64,000 bases of DNA from Anaerolineaceae bacterium. GTDB taxonomy: Bacteria > Chloroflexota > Anaerolineae > Anaerolineales > Anaerolineaceae. The translations under genes were made by a program, and so were the position numbers. Each line of letters begins with the position of its first letter. Within the stretch, counting starts at the first letter, position 1. The notes beneath the pieces were generated by a model that was not told where the DNA came from, ran no database searches, and saw nothing but the letters and a program-made list of their open reading frames with translations. The stretch spans positions 1 to 64,000 of the forward strand of contig JAURZL010000008.1 in the NCBI GenBank assembly GCA_030653365.1, in the 5' to 3' direction. Below, piece by piece: positions 44,396-52,227 of this stretch.

Positions 44396-45343
44396 ATGCA
44401 AGAAAAAATTGTTATTATCACTGGTGCCAATTCCGGTATCGGAAAAGCTGCCACTATCCAATTTGCTAAAGCTGGGTATACAGTAGTCATGGCTTGCCGG
44501 AATTTCGAAAAAAGCAGGCAGATGTGGGAAGAAATTACCACCGAGACCGGGAACAAATCGATAGATTTGATGACATTAGATACTTCATCTTCTGACTCAA
44601 TTCGAACATTTGCTACCGCTTTTAAGAATAAATATGAAAAACTGGATATCCTGATACACAATGCAGCTTATTTTAACCACGGTCATCCATACCAATTAAG
44701 TACTGATGGCATCGAATTGACTTTCGCCACCAATTTATTTGGTCCTTATTTATTATCCATGCAGCTGCATGAATCTTTGAAAAAATCAGATGATCCGCGG
44801 ATATTACATGCTGGCAGCAATATTATCAAAAATTTCTTTAATCCAGGACTTAAAATTGATTTTGATCATCTTCGCGAAGAAAACACAACCAAAAAATCAT
44901 TCAGTGTCTATAACAGTTATCGAGATTCAAAAATGGCATTATGGATGCTCACCATGAAATTAGCAGAAGAATTCCAAAATGATGGAATCAAAGTCAATAT
45001 GCTGGAAATTAATGGTGCGAAAATGTCAAAAGAAACCCTTCGGAAGTTTAAACCTCGATTTCGTGTCATTGCTGTTATCCAGAACCTCTTTTTCCCAACA
45101 ACAGAAACTATGGCTGAAAATTATTATGAAATTTGTACATCCGATCGATTCAAAGACACCAATGGAAAACTCTTCAACCACAAACTGGGAATTATGCAGC
45201 CTGCGCAGAATAATCCTGATTTTAAAGCTCAATTTACACAGCTATTTGGGATTGAGGTTTATCCAAATTATGCACACGATCCGGAAACGATTGAAAAGGT
45301 CTGGCAATTATGTGTCGAGTTGACCCAAAACCAGCGCATGTAA
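44396..45343 (+). CDS. Short-chain dehydrogenase/reductase
   Basis: A 315-residue NAD(P)-dependent oxidoreductase with GGAG upstream. The cofactor motif TGANSGIGKAA (about 8-18), the NA-A motif (IHNAAY) and the catalytic YRDSK (Y-x3-K) with an upstream Ser/Asn context are present. It resembles retinol-dehydrogenase-like SDRs in length and order. The substrate is unknown. The downstream GNAT gene starts 34 bases inside it, so the two are coupled. Confidence 0.9.
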   Translation: MQEKIVIITGANSGIGKAATIQFAKAGYTVVMACRNFEKSRQMWEEITTETGNKSIDLMTLDTSSSDSIRTFATAFKNKYEKLDILIHNAAYFNHGHPYQLSTDGIELTFATNLFGPYLLSMQLHESLKKSDDPRILHAGSNIIKNFFNPGLKIDFDHLREENTTKKSFSVYNSYRDSKMALWMLTMKLAEEFQNDGIKVNMLEINGAKMSKETLRKFKPRFRVIAVIQNLFFPTTETMAENYYEICTSDRFKDTNGKLFNHKLGIMQPAQNNPDFKAQFTQLFGIEVYPNYAHDPETIEKVWQLCVELTQNQRM

Positions 45344-45864
45344 CATTAAGAAATGCTGAATATGCCGATCTGGAATCACTATCATCGCTGGCAATCAGGA
45401 CGTATATTGATGCTTTTGGATATTCATTTACCAGGGAAGATTTGGCGGACCATTTACAGAACAATCTCTCACAAAAGAATTTTGAAATAATACTTCAGAA
45501 GGACATTGTTATCCTTGCTGAAACCACAGAAAAAATGGTAGGGTTTATTCAATTTGGAATAACTGGTAATTTTGATGAAAATAAAGCCGATCGTAATTGG
45601 GCAATTCAACGATTGTACGTTCTGAATGATTTTCAGCAACAGGGTATTGGTGGGCTGCTCATGCAGGCAGCCCTGGATGAGATGAAACACCAGAAGGTTA
45701 CGCGTATTTATCTGGATGTTTGGGAGAAGAATCCAGGGGCAATTCGGTTTTACCAACGATATGGTTTTAAAGTCATTCAAAAACGAGATTTTGTTGTCGC
45801 ATCAGGTAAACAGACCAGTCAGGATTTAATTATGGTTTGGGAATCGCCAAATTTCAACCAGTAG
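45310..45864 (+). CDS. GNAT family N-acetyltransferase
   Basis: A 184-residue protein. The acetyl-CoA-binding motif QRLYVLNDFQQQGIGGLLMQAAL (given in part) has the Q/R-x-x-G-x-G/A pattern, followed by NPGAIRFYQRYGF, the typical GNAT C-terminal block. It overlaps the SDR gene by 34 bases. The substrate, a small molecule or protein amine, cannot be told. Confidence 0.9.
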   Translation: MCRVDPKPAHVTLRNAEYADLESLSSLAIRTYIDAFGYSFTREDLADHLQNNLSQKNFEIILQKDIVILAETTEKMVGFIQFGITGNFDENKADRNWAIQRLYVLNDFQQQGIGGLLMQAALDEMKHQKVTRIYLDVWEKNPGAIRFYQRYGFKVIQKRDFVVASGKQTSQDLIMVWESPNFNQ

Positions 45865-46062
45865 AAGAAAAGATGTATGATTGACGGAGATCATACGGAT
45901 AAGATTTACTATCATTTTTGCAAGAATTACCCAAGAGCGTTTGTAATTGAAATAGAATAGATAGGATCTGTTTATTGTTTTTAATAATTTTCCATCTATT
46001 TGTTTTGAAAAACTGATATTACATCGTTTTTAAAAACACACAAATGCATTGATAATTGACAC

Positions 46063-47304
46063 ATGCCGAAAAAAACTAAACTTTATATTTCTGGAAGCAT
46101 CCTTGGTTGGTTGATAATCATTTTCATATCAGCAATCTGGAATCTATCCCAGGCGCGCAACAATCAACATGATATTTATCTGGAGAGTGGGCGTTCCTTG
46201 TTTGACCTGATTGTTACTACACGGGAATGGAATAGCCGTCATGGCGGTGTATATGTCCCGATCACAGAGGACATTCAGCCAAATCCTTACCTGGATATCG
46301 CTAACCGGGATGTTACAACGACAACTGGACAGGAATTGACGCTCATCAATCCTGCTTTTATGACAAGATTGATTTCCCAAATCGCTGAAGAGAATAACAA
46401 TGTCGTATTTCATATAACCAGTCTCAATCCTATTCGCCCGGGAAATTTGCCTGAGGATTGGGAGGGTATTGCCTTGAAACTGTTCGAAGAGGAAGCCAAT
46501 AACGAATATCATGAATATATTCAGACAGAACAGAGCACGTATTTTCGATATATGGCTCCCCTGATCACTGAAACAGCCTGTCTTGCCTGTCATGAAAAGC
46601 AGGGATACAAACTCGGTGAGATTCGCGGGGGAATCAGTATAACTTTCCCGGTTAAAATCACGACACCCTGGATTCTGATTTTCAGTCATGTGTTAATTGG
46701 ATTAATCGGTGGTCTCATAATTTATTGGTTTGGATCAAAATTAAGTGAAAATATCATAGATTTGGAAAGATTATCCAATGTGGATGGGTTGACCCAAATT
46801 TCTAATCGCAGATATTTTGATGATTATGTGAACAGAGAATTCCTGAATAGCAGAAGGAATAAAAATCCTTTGTCAATTGTGATTTGCGATATTGATAATT
46901 TCAAACCTTTCAATGATACATATGGCCATATTGAGGGTGACGAATGTTTGAAAAAAGTTGCCCTTACAATGAGAACGACTATAAAACGACCCACGGATCT
47001 GGTGGCACGATTTGGGGGAGAAGAATTTGGATTCGTATTACCCAATACTAATGCTGAGGGAGCATTGGTGATAGGTAATCTGTTACGTGACAACATAGAA
47101 TCGCTGAAAATTCCTCATAAAGCCAGCGAAGTTAGCAATTTTGTCACGATTAGTATTGGCTTTATTACCTACAAGGGCGAGGATATTAGCCTGAAACAGC
47201 TGCTGGATCTTGTAGATAACGCCATGTATAAAGCAAAGGTTGCAGGAAAAAATAAAGTCGTACAGGACCGGATTCCTGAAGTGACTATCTACCCTATGAT
47301 TTAA
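46063..47304 (+). CDS. Diguanylate cyclase with heme-binding DUF3365-like sensor
   Basis: A 413-residue membrane protein. A first helix (about 8-27), an extracytoplasmic sensor (about 30-200) with a CLACH heme-c motif (173-177) and PF/Y features of the DUF3365/Tll0287-like domain, a second helix (about 204-223), then a GGDEF domain. The active site reads GGEEF (318-322), an accepted functional variant, and RPTD (309-312) forms the RxxD inhibitory site. It should make c-di-GMP in response to a redox, gas or light-linked signal at the heme. No operon partner is seen. Confidence 0.9.
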   Translation: MPKKTKLYISGSILGWLIIIFISAIWNLSQARNNQHDIYLESGRSLFDLIVTTREWNSRHGGVYVPITEDIQPNPYLDIANRDVTTTTGQELTLINPAFMTRLISQIAEENNNVVFHITSLNPIRPGNLPEDWEGIALKLFEEEANNEYHEYIQTEQSTYFRYMAPLITETACLACHEKQGYKLGEIRGGISITFPVKITTPWILIFSHVLIGLIGGLIIYWFGSKLSENIIDLERLSNVDGLTQISNRRYFDDYVNREFLNSRRNKNPLSIVICDIDNFKPFNDTYGHIEGDECLKKVALTMRTTIKRPTDLVARFGGEEFGFVLPNTNAEGALVIGNLLRDNIESLKIPHKASEVSNFVTISIGFITYKGEDISLKQLLDLVDNAMYKAKVAGKNKVVQDRIPEVTIYPMI

Positions 47305-47336
47305 CCTTCAATAAGGTCTTTGGATTAATTAATTAA

Positions 47337-47840
47337 TCAGGGCACATATGGTGGAAGGTCGAGAACCTGACAGGAATTGTTATCGCTACAAGAGACGCGA
47401 ATTTCGAATAGTCTGATTGGGGGCATTTCTTCTTCCGTTGCACCACAGCATGGACCCAATGTAAATTCCGTTCCATCTGTATTGCGGTAAGAAACCTGGA
47501 ACACGAATTCATTTTCAGAAGATTGTTGTATAAGACTAGCACTGTATAGCTGCAGGCACATGAGTCCATTGATTTCACATCCGGATTGTAGCAAGGCTGC
47601 TTTGTTCATTGGATCAATGTCTGGATTGTATCCTTCCAGGACTTCATATGGTCCGCCATAAAGAAAGGCTGCATCTTCATATTTGCCATGGTTGAGGTAA
47701 ACAAAAAAATTGATCAGCTCAAGTTTTGCCTGGGCATTGATCGGTGGGGTTTGATTGGGTAAGGGGACTATTGGTTCAGGTATTGGATTACAGGCAGAAA
47801 GTAGTATCAAAGTAAGAAATATAATAATTTTTGTTTTCAT
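47337..47840 (-). CDS. Secreted lipoprotein of unknown function
   Basis: A 167-residue protein starting at the ATG at 47840. Signal peptide with lipobox LLSACN, a Pro-rich linker (PIPEPIVPLPNQTPP) and a domain of about 130 residues with several cysteines (SGCEINGLMCLQ, GPCC, SCSDNNSC) that may form disulfides. KLELINFFVYLNHGKYEDA is reminiscent of NTF2-like lipoproteins, but this is weak. It converges on the diguanylate cyclase gene. Confidence 0.7.
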   Translation of the reverse strand: MKTKIIIFLTLILLSACNPIPEPIVPLPNQTPPINAQAKLELINFFVYLNHGKYEDAAFLYGGPYEVLEGYNPDIDPMNKAALLQSGCEINGLMCLQLYSASLIQQSSENEFVFQVSYRNTDGTEFTLGPCCGATEEEMPPIRLFEIRVSCSDNNSCQVLDLPPYVP

Positions 47841-47981
47841 AAGTTCCAAAAGTAATCGGTAAAGAAAAGATGTAGTTTTTCCTATTTAATATAACAAAAC
47901 TAAAAACTTCCTTCAACATCTATTTGGCCAGGGTTTTCCCCCCGAATGGCTGGTAATTTGCAAACTTTCAGAGCGAATTTA

Positions 47982-48010
47982 TTGTTTTCTCACAAAGGAT
48001 TTCATATAAT
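47982..48010 (+). promoter_or_regulatory. Promoter of the GyrI-like gene
   Basis: TTGTTT (47982-47987), a 17-base spacer and TATAAT (48005-48010). A second TATAAT lies at 48019-48024. AAAGGAG precedes the start codon. Confidence 0.6.
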
Positions 48011-48056
48011 CTATTTGTTATAATCCCAACCCGATTCGACCAGATAAAGGAGTTTT

Positions 48057-48665
48057 ATGGAAACAATTGATTTAAAGAAAGAATTCAAGCATCTCTACCA
48101 ACCATCTCCCAAAGAAGTTGTTCTTGTAGAGGTACCCGAGATGAATTTCTTAATGGTGGATGGGAAGGGGGATCCGAACAGCAGCCAGGAATATGCTGAA
48201 GCGGTTGAGGTATTATTCCAGGTGTCTTATGCTTTGAAATTTAAGGTCAAGAAGGGCTTGCTGGCGATCGATTATGGGGTGATGCCGTTGGAAGGGCTAT
48301 GGTGGGCAGAGGATATGTCGGTTTTTACTGCCGGGGATAAATCCAACTGGTTGTGGACGATGATGATCATGCAACCAAAGTTTGTAACCAGCGAGATGGT
48401 CGAGTGGGCCATTCAGGAAGTAAAAAAGAAAAAGAATCCCGCAGCGATATCAAAACTAAGATTTGAGGCTTATGCGGAGGGAAAAGCTGCCCAGATCATG
48501 CATATTGGTCCTTTTTCGGAGGAAGGTCCAACAGTGGAAAAAGTGCATCAGTTTATTGATGCCATCGGGGAACGGCGAGGAAACCACCATGAGATTTATC
48601 TGACGGATATTCGTAAAGCAGACCCGGCGAAGTGGAAGACGGTGATCAGGCAGCCGTTTATTTAG
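48057..48665 (+). CDS. GyrI-like small-molecule-binding domain protein
   Basis: A 202-residue cytosolic protein with AAAGGAG upstream. The pattern of VVLVEVPEMNFLMVDGKGDP (in part), LKFKVKKG, PLEGLWW and a C-terminal YLTDIRKADPAKWKTVIRQP matches stand-alone GyrI-like proteins, whose fold binds small molecules or acts as a hydrolase on cyclopropyl compounds in some members. There is no DNA-binding domain. Its stop overlaps the convergent SGNH-like gene by four bases. Confidence 0.85.
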   Translation: METIDLKKEFKHLYQPSPKEVVLVEVPEMNFLMVDGKGDPNSSQEYAEAVEVLFQVSYALKFKVKKGLLAIDYGVMPLEGLWWAEDMSVFTAGDKSNWLWTMMIMQPKFVTSEMVEWAIQEVKKKKNPAAISKLRFEAYAEGKAAQIMHIGPFSEEGPTVEKVHQFIDAIGERRGNHHEIYLTDIRKADPAKWKTVIRQPFI

Positions 48666-49657
48666 TTTAATTGATTCCATATCTGGTTTAGAACTTTGAT
48701 CCCATCTTGCTGGTGGATTTTATATCCTTCTTCGCTGAGAACCATATTATCTTCTTCGTCTATTCCTTTGGAATCTAAATGCTGAACGCTTGCCCAAAAA
48801 TTCCAGACGGGCAGGTCGTACAGGGTTGCCATTTTTACAAGCGTTAGATTAATTCGTTCATCCAATTCACGATTGTCTGCTTTTGTGACGATGATAGGAA
48901 CAATACCGTTTTTCAATAATTTTTCGATAATAATGGTCAAATATCGTTCGTTCCGCGATTCATAATGTGTCCCAACATGAATAAAAACGATACTTGGTCT
49001 GTGGACGCGCAATTCACAATCTAATGGGGATTCATTATCGTTACACTTCCCTTCGAGATTATCATTCCATAATGGCCATAGTAAAGCCCCCTCTGTCGAG
49101 CCAATTCTAACGGTAGGACTATAGCGGTTAAAAGATCCGCGAAAATGCGATACCGTTCCTTGAATGGAAGGACTAAGGGTATTTACATAAGCAGGATTGA
49201 GATCGTATATTCCAAGAAATACTTCAGGCAAGCTATGACAATCGCCTAAAATAGAGAAGGCTTTTGGATTGTTACCGTCTTTTATACCTTGTTGGTACAT
49301 TCTTTTGAGATTGGGTGAAATATGATTGGGAAGGACTGGCCATTCTTTCCATTGTTCAGGAGAGAGATCGAGTATTGTGGTTGTTTCATCTTTTTGTTCT
49401 TCAACTCTGAAGAGTTGTGTTGATGGTTTGGAATTATTATCACGGTAAGGAGTTGGTTCTGGCGTTGATACGATTGATGTTTTTTGGGGTGATGTTTTGG
49501 TAGGGTATGTGACTGAATCTAACTGATTTGGATATGCAAATACCACGGTAATTGCTTTTTTTAAATTTTTTTGCTGAGATCCAAAATTGCGGGTACCAAT
49601 CAATAAAATCAGCATAACAATTAGAAGTGAACATAAAACAATCAGTAATTTTTTCAT
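48662..49657 (-). CDS. Secreted SGNH-hydrolase-like protein
   Basis: A 331-residue protein (ATG at 49657 with AAGGA upstream; a longer in-frame start at 49705 is rejected). Signal anchor at about 2-22, then a Thr/Pro/Ser-rich linker. The domain carries LGDCHSLPE where GDS-type hydrolases have GDS, VFIHVGTH at the position of block III (GxN-like), and a C-terminal LSEEGYKIH where D-x-x-H is expected. The nucleophile Ser appears to be Cys in GDC, so activity is uncertain. It is probably a cell-surface esterase-like protein or a non-catalytic relative. Confidence 0.6.
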   Translation of the reverse strand: MKKLLIVLCSLLIVMLILLIGTRNFGSQQKNLKKAITVVFAYPNQLDSVTYPTKTSPQKTSIVSTPEPTPYRDNNSKPSTQLFRVEEQKDETTTILDLSPEQWKEWPVLPNHISPNLKRMYQQGIKDGNNPKAFSILGDCHSLPEVFLGIYDLNPAYVNTLSPSIQGTVSHFRGSFNRYSPTVRIGSTEGALLWPLWNDNLEGKCNDNESPLDCELRVHRPSIVFIHVGTHYESRNERYLTIIIEKLLKNGIVPIIVTKADNRELDERINLTLVKMATLYDLPVWNFWASVQHLDSKGIDEEDNMVLSEEGYKIHQQDGIKVLNQIWNQLN

Positions 49658-49853
49658 AAATTCCTTGCTGATTTTTATTATATGGTCTATAACAGGCAGG
49701 ATCAATAGCCAGGTAAATAGTTTGAAGGTTACCAGCTCTGATTAAAATGATTTAGGAGATCAACTATAGAAAATCGTTATTAAGAAATCCCCCTTTTTTA
49801 CCTCAGTTGTTATACTAAAAATATCAAATCGGAAGGATTTTTAGGAGAAGCTT

Positions 49854-50246
49854 ATGAATAACCCAATCTCTTCAGAATTCAATATTAATCAAATTGGCCA
49901 GATCGCCATCCCGGTTGGTAATCTGGAGCGAGCGGTGATTTTCTATCGTGATGTATTGGGAATGCGATTTTTGTTCCAGGCGTCTCCAGGTTTGGCGTTT
50001 TTTGATTGTGGTGGGATACGTTTAATGTTGGATGTGCCAGCCAAACAACAGCAGGACCATTACGGTTCGATCATCTATTACAAGGTGGAGAATTTGCCTT
50101 CAGCCTGTGAAACTTTGAAAGCGCGAGGAGTCCACTTGGAACAGGAACCGGATTTTGTGGCGCAGATGCCGGACCACGAATTGTGGATGGCATTCCTTCG
50201 TGATCCGGATGGAAATATGCTGGGGTTGATGTGGGAGAAGAGATAG
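49854..50246 (+). CDS. VOC family (glyoxalase/dioxygenase-like) protein
   Basis: A 130-residue single-domain protein with AGGAG upstream. IGQIAIPVGNLERAVIFYRD and then FLRDPDGNMLGLMWE give the two beta-alpha-beta-beta-beta modules of the VOC fold. Metal ligands are plausible but not assignable by eye. The substrate is unknown. It is a single gene. Confidence 0.85.
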   Translation: MNNPISSEFNINQIGQIAIPVGNLERAVIFYRDVLGMRFLFQASPGLAFFDCGGIRLMLDVPAKQQQDHYGSIIYYKVENLPSACETLKARGVHLEQEPDFVAQMPDHELWMAFLRDPDGNMLGLMWEKR

Positions 50247-50430
50247 CAATTTAGCTGTTTAGCTCTTAAGCTGTTAAGGTTAGTTCATAAGTTCATAAGT
50301 TGAAGAGATGATTATCTTTAATTACCAAGAAATTCTAGATTGAATATTGAATGACATTTAATTGTATTAATTTCAGAAATAACTTTGTTATTGGAGGTTG
50401 AGTAGCATCGTGGTTGAGGAGAATGGACTT

Positions 50431-50952
50431 ATGTTTCGGGTGGTGGCTGGGAAGGATTTGACTCGGGAGGAACGCAAAGAGTTGGTTGTGCTGTGTAATC
50501 TAGCCTATGAGGAAGAAATGGAAGAGATCATCAATCAATTTGAGGATCCAGTACACGTATTGGGGGAATTTCAGGGGAAAATGGTCTGCCATGCTTTATG
50601 GATCACGAGATACCTGCAACCGGAGGGACTACCACCTTTACGATCAGCTTATGTGGAAGCGGTGGCAACCCATCCTGATTTCCAGCACAGGGGTTTTGCC
50701 AGTGCCATCATGCGAAAGTTGGTGGAGGAGATCCAGGAATTCGATATTGCCGGATTATCGCCTTTCAATGTGGATTATTATGCCTGTTTGGGTTGGGAGT
50801 TATGGCGAGGAGCGATGTTCGAACGCACGCAAGCTGGTGTGGTGGCTTCACCAGCTGATGAGCGAGTGATGATTTATCGACTTCCAAGCACTCCAGCTTT
50901 AGATTTGGATTCTGCAATTTCAATTGAATGGAGAGAAGGGGAAGTGTGGTGA
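50431..50952 (+). CDS. GNAT acetyltransferase resembling aminoglycoside 2'-N-acetyltransferases
   Basis: A 173-residue protein; the ATG at 50431 has GAGGAG nine bases upstream (in-frame TTG 50398 and GTG 50410 are alternatives). YVEAVATHPDFQHRGFASAI is the acetyl-CoA motif, and ending in SIEWREGEVW with a preceding Y..LGWELWRG segment resembles the AAC(2')-I family. Whether it modifies aminoglycosides is an inference from this resemblance; relatives also have cell-wall or unknown roles. Confidence 0.75.
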   Translation: MFRVVAGKDLTREERKELVVLCNLAYEEEMEEIINQFEDPVHVLGEFQGKMVCHALWITRYLQPEGLPPLRSAYVEAVATHPDFQHRGFASAIMRKLVEEIQEFDIAGLSPFNVDYYACLGWELWRGAMFERTQAGVVASPADERVMIYRLPSTPALDLDSAISIEWREGEVW

Positions 50953-50958
50953 TTAGCC

Positions 50959-50990
50959 GGTACCCTACGGGCATGATATAGCTTGTAGCT
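50959..50990. repeat. Dispersed repeat, copy after the GNAT gene
   Basis: Matches the reverse strand of 22688-22719 at about 26 of 32 bases, with exact GGGCATGATATAGCT. Followed by alternating GTAGCTCGTAGCTTGTAG words. The surrounding 214-base gap holds no gene. Confidence 0.6.
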
Positions 50991-51166
50991 CGTAGCTTGT
51001 AGGAAAAAAACGACTAGTCCAAAATTATGACTGAAAATTACAGATTAAGTGTTCAGGATCTATTTTTCATTTTTCCTAATAAGTTTTTAGGTATTTGCTT
51101 GTATTGATGATAATCCGGTTGTTGAGAATCCATAATAGTTGATCATGTAATCATTCAAATCTTAGT

Positions 51167-51565
51167 TCAGTTTTTTTCTTTATATTGAATGAAGTCCCAG
51201 CGGTTGCCGTAGAGGTCTTCAAAGATGGCGACGATACCGTAAGACTCTTGCCGGGGTTCTTCGATGAAGTTGAGTCCACGGGCCTTGAGTATTGGGTAGT
51301 CGCGCCAGAAATCATCGGTTTGCAGGAAGAGGAAGACCCTTCCACCGGTCTGATTACCTATCCGACTGATTTGTTCGGGATTTGTGGCTTGCGCTAACAG
51401 AAGGCAGGTGCCGGTGCTTCCAGGGGGAGAAATACGCACCCATCGTTTGCTTGCACCGAGATCAGTATCTTCCACGAGGGTGAAACCGAGAATCTGGGTG
51501 AAGAAAGTAATCGCTTGGTCATAATCGCGAACAATGATTGATACATTGTTGATGTTTTGTTGCAT
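51167..51565 (-). CDS. VOC family protein
   Basis: A 132-residue single-domain protein. NVSIIVRDYDQAITFFTQIL and a C-terminal FEDLYGNRWDFIQ match the VOC fold; the region with EDTDLGASKRWVRISPPGS is common in glyoxalase/bleomycin-resistance-like members. It is not closely similar to the VOC protein at 49.9 kb. Substrate unknown. It runs opposite to its neighbours. Confidence 0.85.
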   Translation of the reverse strand: MQQNINNVSIIVRDYDQAITFFTQILGFTLVEDTDLGASKRWVRISPPGSTGTCLLLAQATNPEQISRIGNQTGGRVFLFLQTDDFWRDYPILKARGLNFIEEPRQESYGIVAIFEDLYGNRWDFIQYKEKN

Positions 51566-51826
51566 GTTATCCTGCCTTTTTCTTTATTGGATATCAGAAT
51601 TATAGCGGATTTGCTTTACCTCTCAAATGATTTCTAACGAAGGAAAGCTTGAAACCTGTACATTCAATTTTTGACACTTTAAGAGATTAATTATGTTTTT
51701 ATGAAAATTAAGGTTAAGGATTTGAAATGGTTGTATGCATTTTGTATTAGTTGTTTGGCTTTTCTTTTGTGCATCTGCTATATAATTAATCATTCTTGGT
51801 ATCAAGCCCATTAAATGTAATTGGAA

Positions 51827-51860
51827 GGTGTTTTTGGCGGGAATTCCCGTCAAAAACACC
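51827..51860. promoter_or_regulatory. Large palindrome upstream of the symporter module
   Basis: GGTGTTTTTG at 51827-51836 and CAAAAACACC at 51851-51860 flank GCGGGAATTCCCGT. The whole 34 bases are self-complementary except for one G-T position. No T run follows, so it is more likely an operator or a leader hairpin than a terminator. A TATAAT lies at 51781-51786. It is 59 bases before the DUF485-like gene. Confidence 0.75.
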
Positions 51861-51919
51861 CTGACCGATAAGATGAAAAGATACTATTCCTGCACCAAAA
51901 TAACACATAAGGAGAGATT

Positions 51920-52222
51920 ATGTTACACGAACCTGCTACCCCTGCGGAAAAAGATCCCGCCGGTCCGTATAAGATGCTTCTGGGTATTCGCATGTTTATT
52001 TTTTATGCCTTGTTTTATGCGGCCTTTGTCTTTATCAACCTGCTCTTCCCTGAATGGATGGGAATAATTGTCTTCATGGGGCTAAATCTGGCAACAGTCT
52101 ATGGGTTTTTATTGATCATTGTTGCCTTGATTGAAGCGCTTATTTATAACTATATGTGCCATAAAAAAGAAGTGGAACTTGCACATACTGAATCCGAATC
52201 ATCCGAATCAGAGCGAGGTTAA
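51920..52222 (+). CDS. DUF485-like small membrane subunit of the symporter
   Basis: A 100-residue protein with AAGGAGAG upstream. Two hydrophobic helices (about 25-45 and 52-77) lie between a charged N-terminus and an acidic tail rich in Ser and Glu. This plan is typical of DUF485/YjcH proteins that precede acetate symporters of the ActP type; DUF4212, another small partner, is a less likely alternative. The gene ends five bases before the symporter and is surely cotranscribed. Confidence 0.8.
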   Translation: MLHEPATPAEKDPAGPYKMLLGIRMFIFYALFYAAFVFINLLFPEWMGIIVFMGLNLATVYGFLLIIVALIEALIYNYMCHKKEVELAHTESESSESERG

Positions 52223-52227
52223 GAGTT

